Origin: Bacteroidales bacterium
GTDB taxonomy: Bacteria > Bacteroidota > Bacteroidia > Bacteroidales > UBA3824
DNA length: 14,279 nt
Direction of reading: 5' to 3'
NCBI GenBank assembly: GCA_017530465.1
Contig: JAFXMJ010000525.1
Span: forward strand, 1-14,279
Shown here: positions 13,636-14,279 of the stretch, in pieces
How the letters are laid out: each line of letters opens with the position of its first letter
Position numbering within the stretch: position 1 is the stretch's first letter
The notes under the pieces: generated by a model
What the model saw: only the letters and a program-made list of their open reading frames with translations
The model's database searches: none
What the model was told of the DNA's origin: nothing
Program-made: the position numbers and the translations under genes

Positions 13636-14279
13636 ATGAAAATAAGACATTTACTCTATGCAGCGACGGCGGCAACGATTGCTCTCGCCTCCTGCAACAA
13701 GGACGACGGCGGCGAGCCGGTAGTGTCCCACTTCCCCGAAGATGGGGTAATCCGAGTTACCACCAATGTCAACGAGGCGGCACTCACCCGCGCCGGCTAC
13801 GACAACAGCAATCTCGACAATTTTTGGCTCAGGATTGTAACCGGTGACGGCTCCGACGCCAACTACAACTACTGCGTAGAAGCCTCCAAATCAGGCTCTG
13901 AGTGGACGCACGACCGAATGCTTTGGAAGGACAAGACTACGCCCATCACTATGACGGCGGCAGTGTTTGGCTCTCACGACTTCACTGCGTCGGAGTTTGC
14001 GGGTACAGTTGACCTCTCCATCCCCACCGTCCAATCTTCCGAAGAACTACTCAAAGTGGCTGACCTCTTGGTGATGCCTGACGCCACAATTGCCAACCCG
14101 TCAACGGAGCAGACGCTCCTTAACGAAGACGGTAAACTCGTAATCACCCTCGGCCACGCGCTCACAAAACTCGACATCGCGCTGACCCTCAACAACGAGT
14201 TTTACAGGAACAGCTTGAACACCGCAAACATCCAGGATTTCACCATCAGCACTAAGGATGGCTTCGCCTTCAAGGCATC
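13636..14279 (+). CDS. Fimbrillin-family lipoprotein, 3' end beyond the window
   Basis: An open frame from the ATG at 13636 runs past the right edge (214 complete codons visible). It begins with a lipoprotein signal, MKIRHLLYAATAATIALASC (Cys 20), followed by NKDDGGE, the Lys/Asp-rich context typical of surface-exposed Bacteroidota lipoproteins. The mature part follows the fimbrillin N-terminal pattern: GVIRVTTNVNEAALTRAGYDNSNL, then FWLRIVTGDG, an MLWKDKTTPITMTAAVFG strand pair, and LLVMPDAT...KLVITLGHALTKLDIALTL, the block in which H-A-L-T-K-L is a recurring landmark. Such proteins build or decorate Mfa/Fim-type pili after export as lipoproteins. No assembly genes (anchor, usher-like or tip) are inside the window. 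A fimbrillin remnant lies 44 bp upstream. Confidence 0.85.
   Translation, partial: MKIRHLLYAATAATIALASCNKDDGGEPVVSHFPEDGVIRVTTNVNEAALTRAGYDNSNLDNFWLRIVTGDGSDANYNYCVEASKSGSEWTHDRMLWKDKTTPITMTAAVFGSHDFTASEFAGTVDLSIPTVQSSEELLKVADLLVMPDATIANPSTEQTLLNEDGKLVITLGHALTKLDIALTLNNEFYRNSLNTANIQDFTISTKDGFAFKA

Overview
The window looks like a chromosome segment from a gut-type Bacteroidales bacterium (Bacteroidota). The evidence is the fimbrillin-type lipoproteins, PorT-like outer-membrane barrels, a SPOR protein, lipoproteins with a K/D-rich stretch after the lipid cysteine, and promoters of the Bacteroidota form (TTG/TTTG about 20 bp upstream of TAnnTTTG). Only one clear Shine-Dalgarno site was found, as expected for this phylum. 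No tRNA, rRNA, CRISPR array or transposase was seen, and no gene-free stretch exceeds 300 bases.

Layout. (1) 1-1318, + strand: a small exported protein whose frame is broken by a one-base deletion, followed 2 nt later by an unusual exported protein joining a TonB C-terminal domain to a predicted outer-membrane barrel. (2) 1350-3226, - strand: a likely operon of a TM2 protein, a gamma-class carbonic anhydrase and a membrane protein that is a voltage-sensor-like four-helix domain without a pore. (3) 3378-6212, + strand: a SNF2-family helicase with a good promoter and a probable TTG start. (4) 6359-8751, + strand: an SPFH protein with a Met/Gln-rich linker and a GYF_2 domain, then a tail-anchored double zinc-ribbon protein. 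This pair resembles Bacillus subtilis YdjI/YdjG of the PspA membrane-stress module. (5) 8969-12665, + strand: a tight four-gene unit of SPOR protein, folP, PorT-like barrel and C11 (clostripain-family) lipoprotein peptidase, behind a near-consensus promoter. (6) 12666-14279: an AT-rich stretch with an orphan XRE-family antitoxin-like regulator between TTACT/AGTAA sites, a 5'-truncated fimbrillin remnant, and the start of a fimbrillin lipoprotein that runs off the window.

Taken together, most genes act at the cell envelope. The best candidates for little-described biology are the PspA-less SPFH/zinc-ribbon pair, the pore-less voltage-sensor protein next to a carbonic anhydrase, and the TonB-domain/barrel fusion. 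All functions come from reading motifs by eye; no database search was run.
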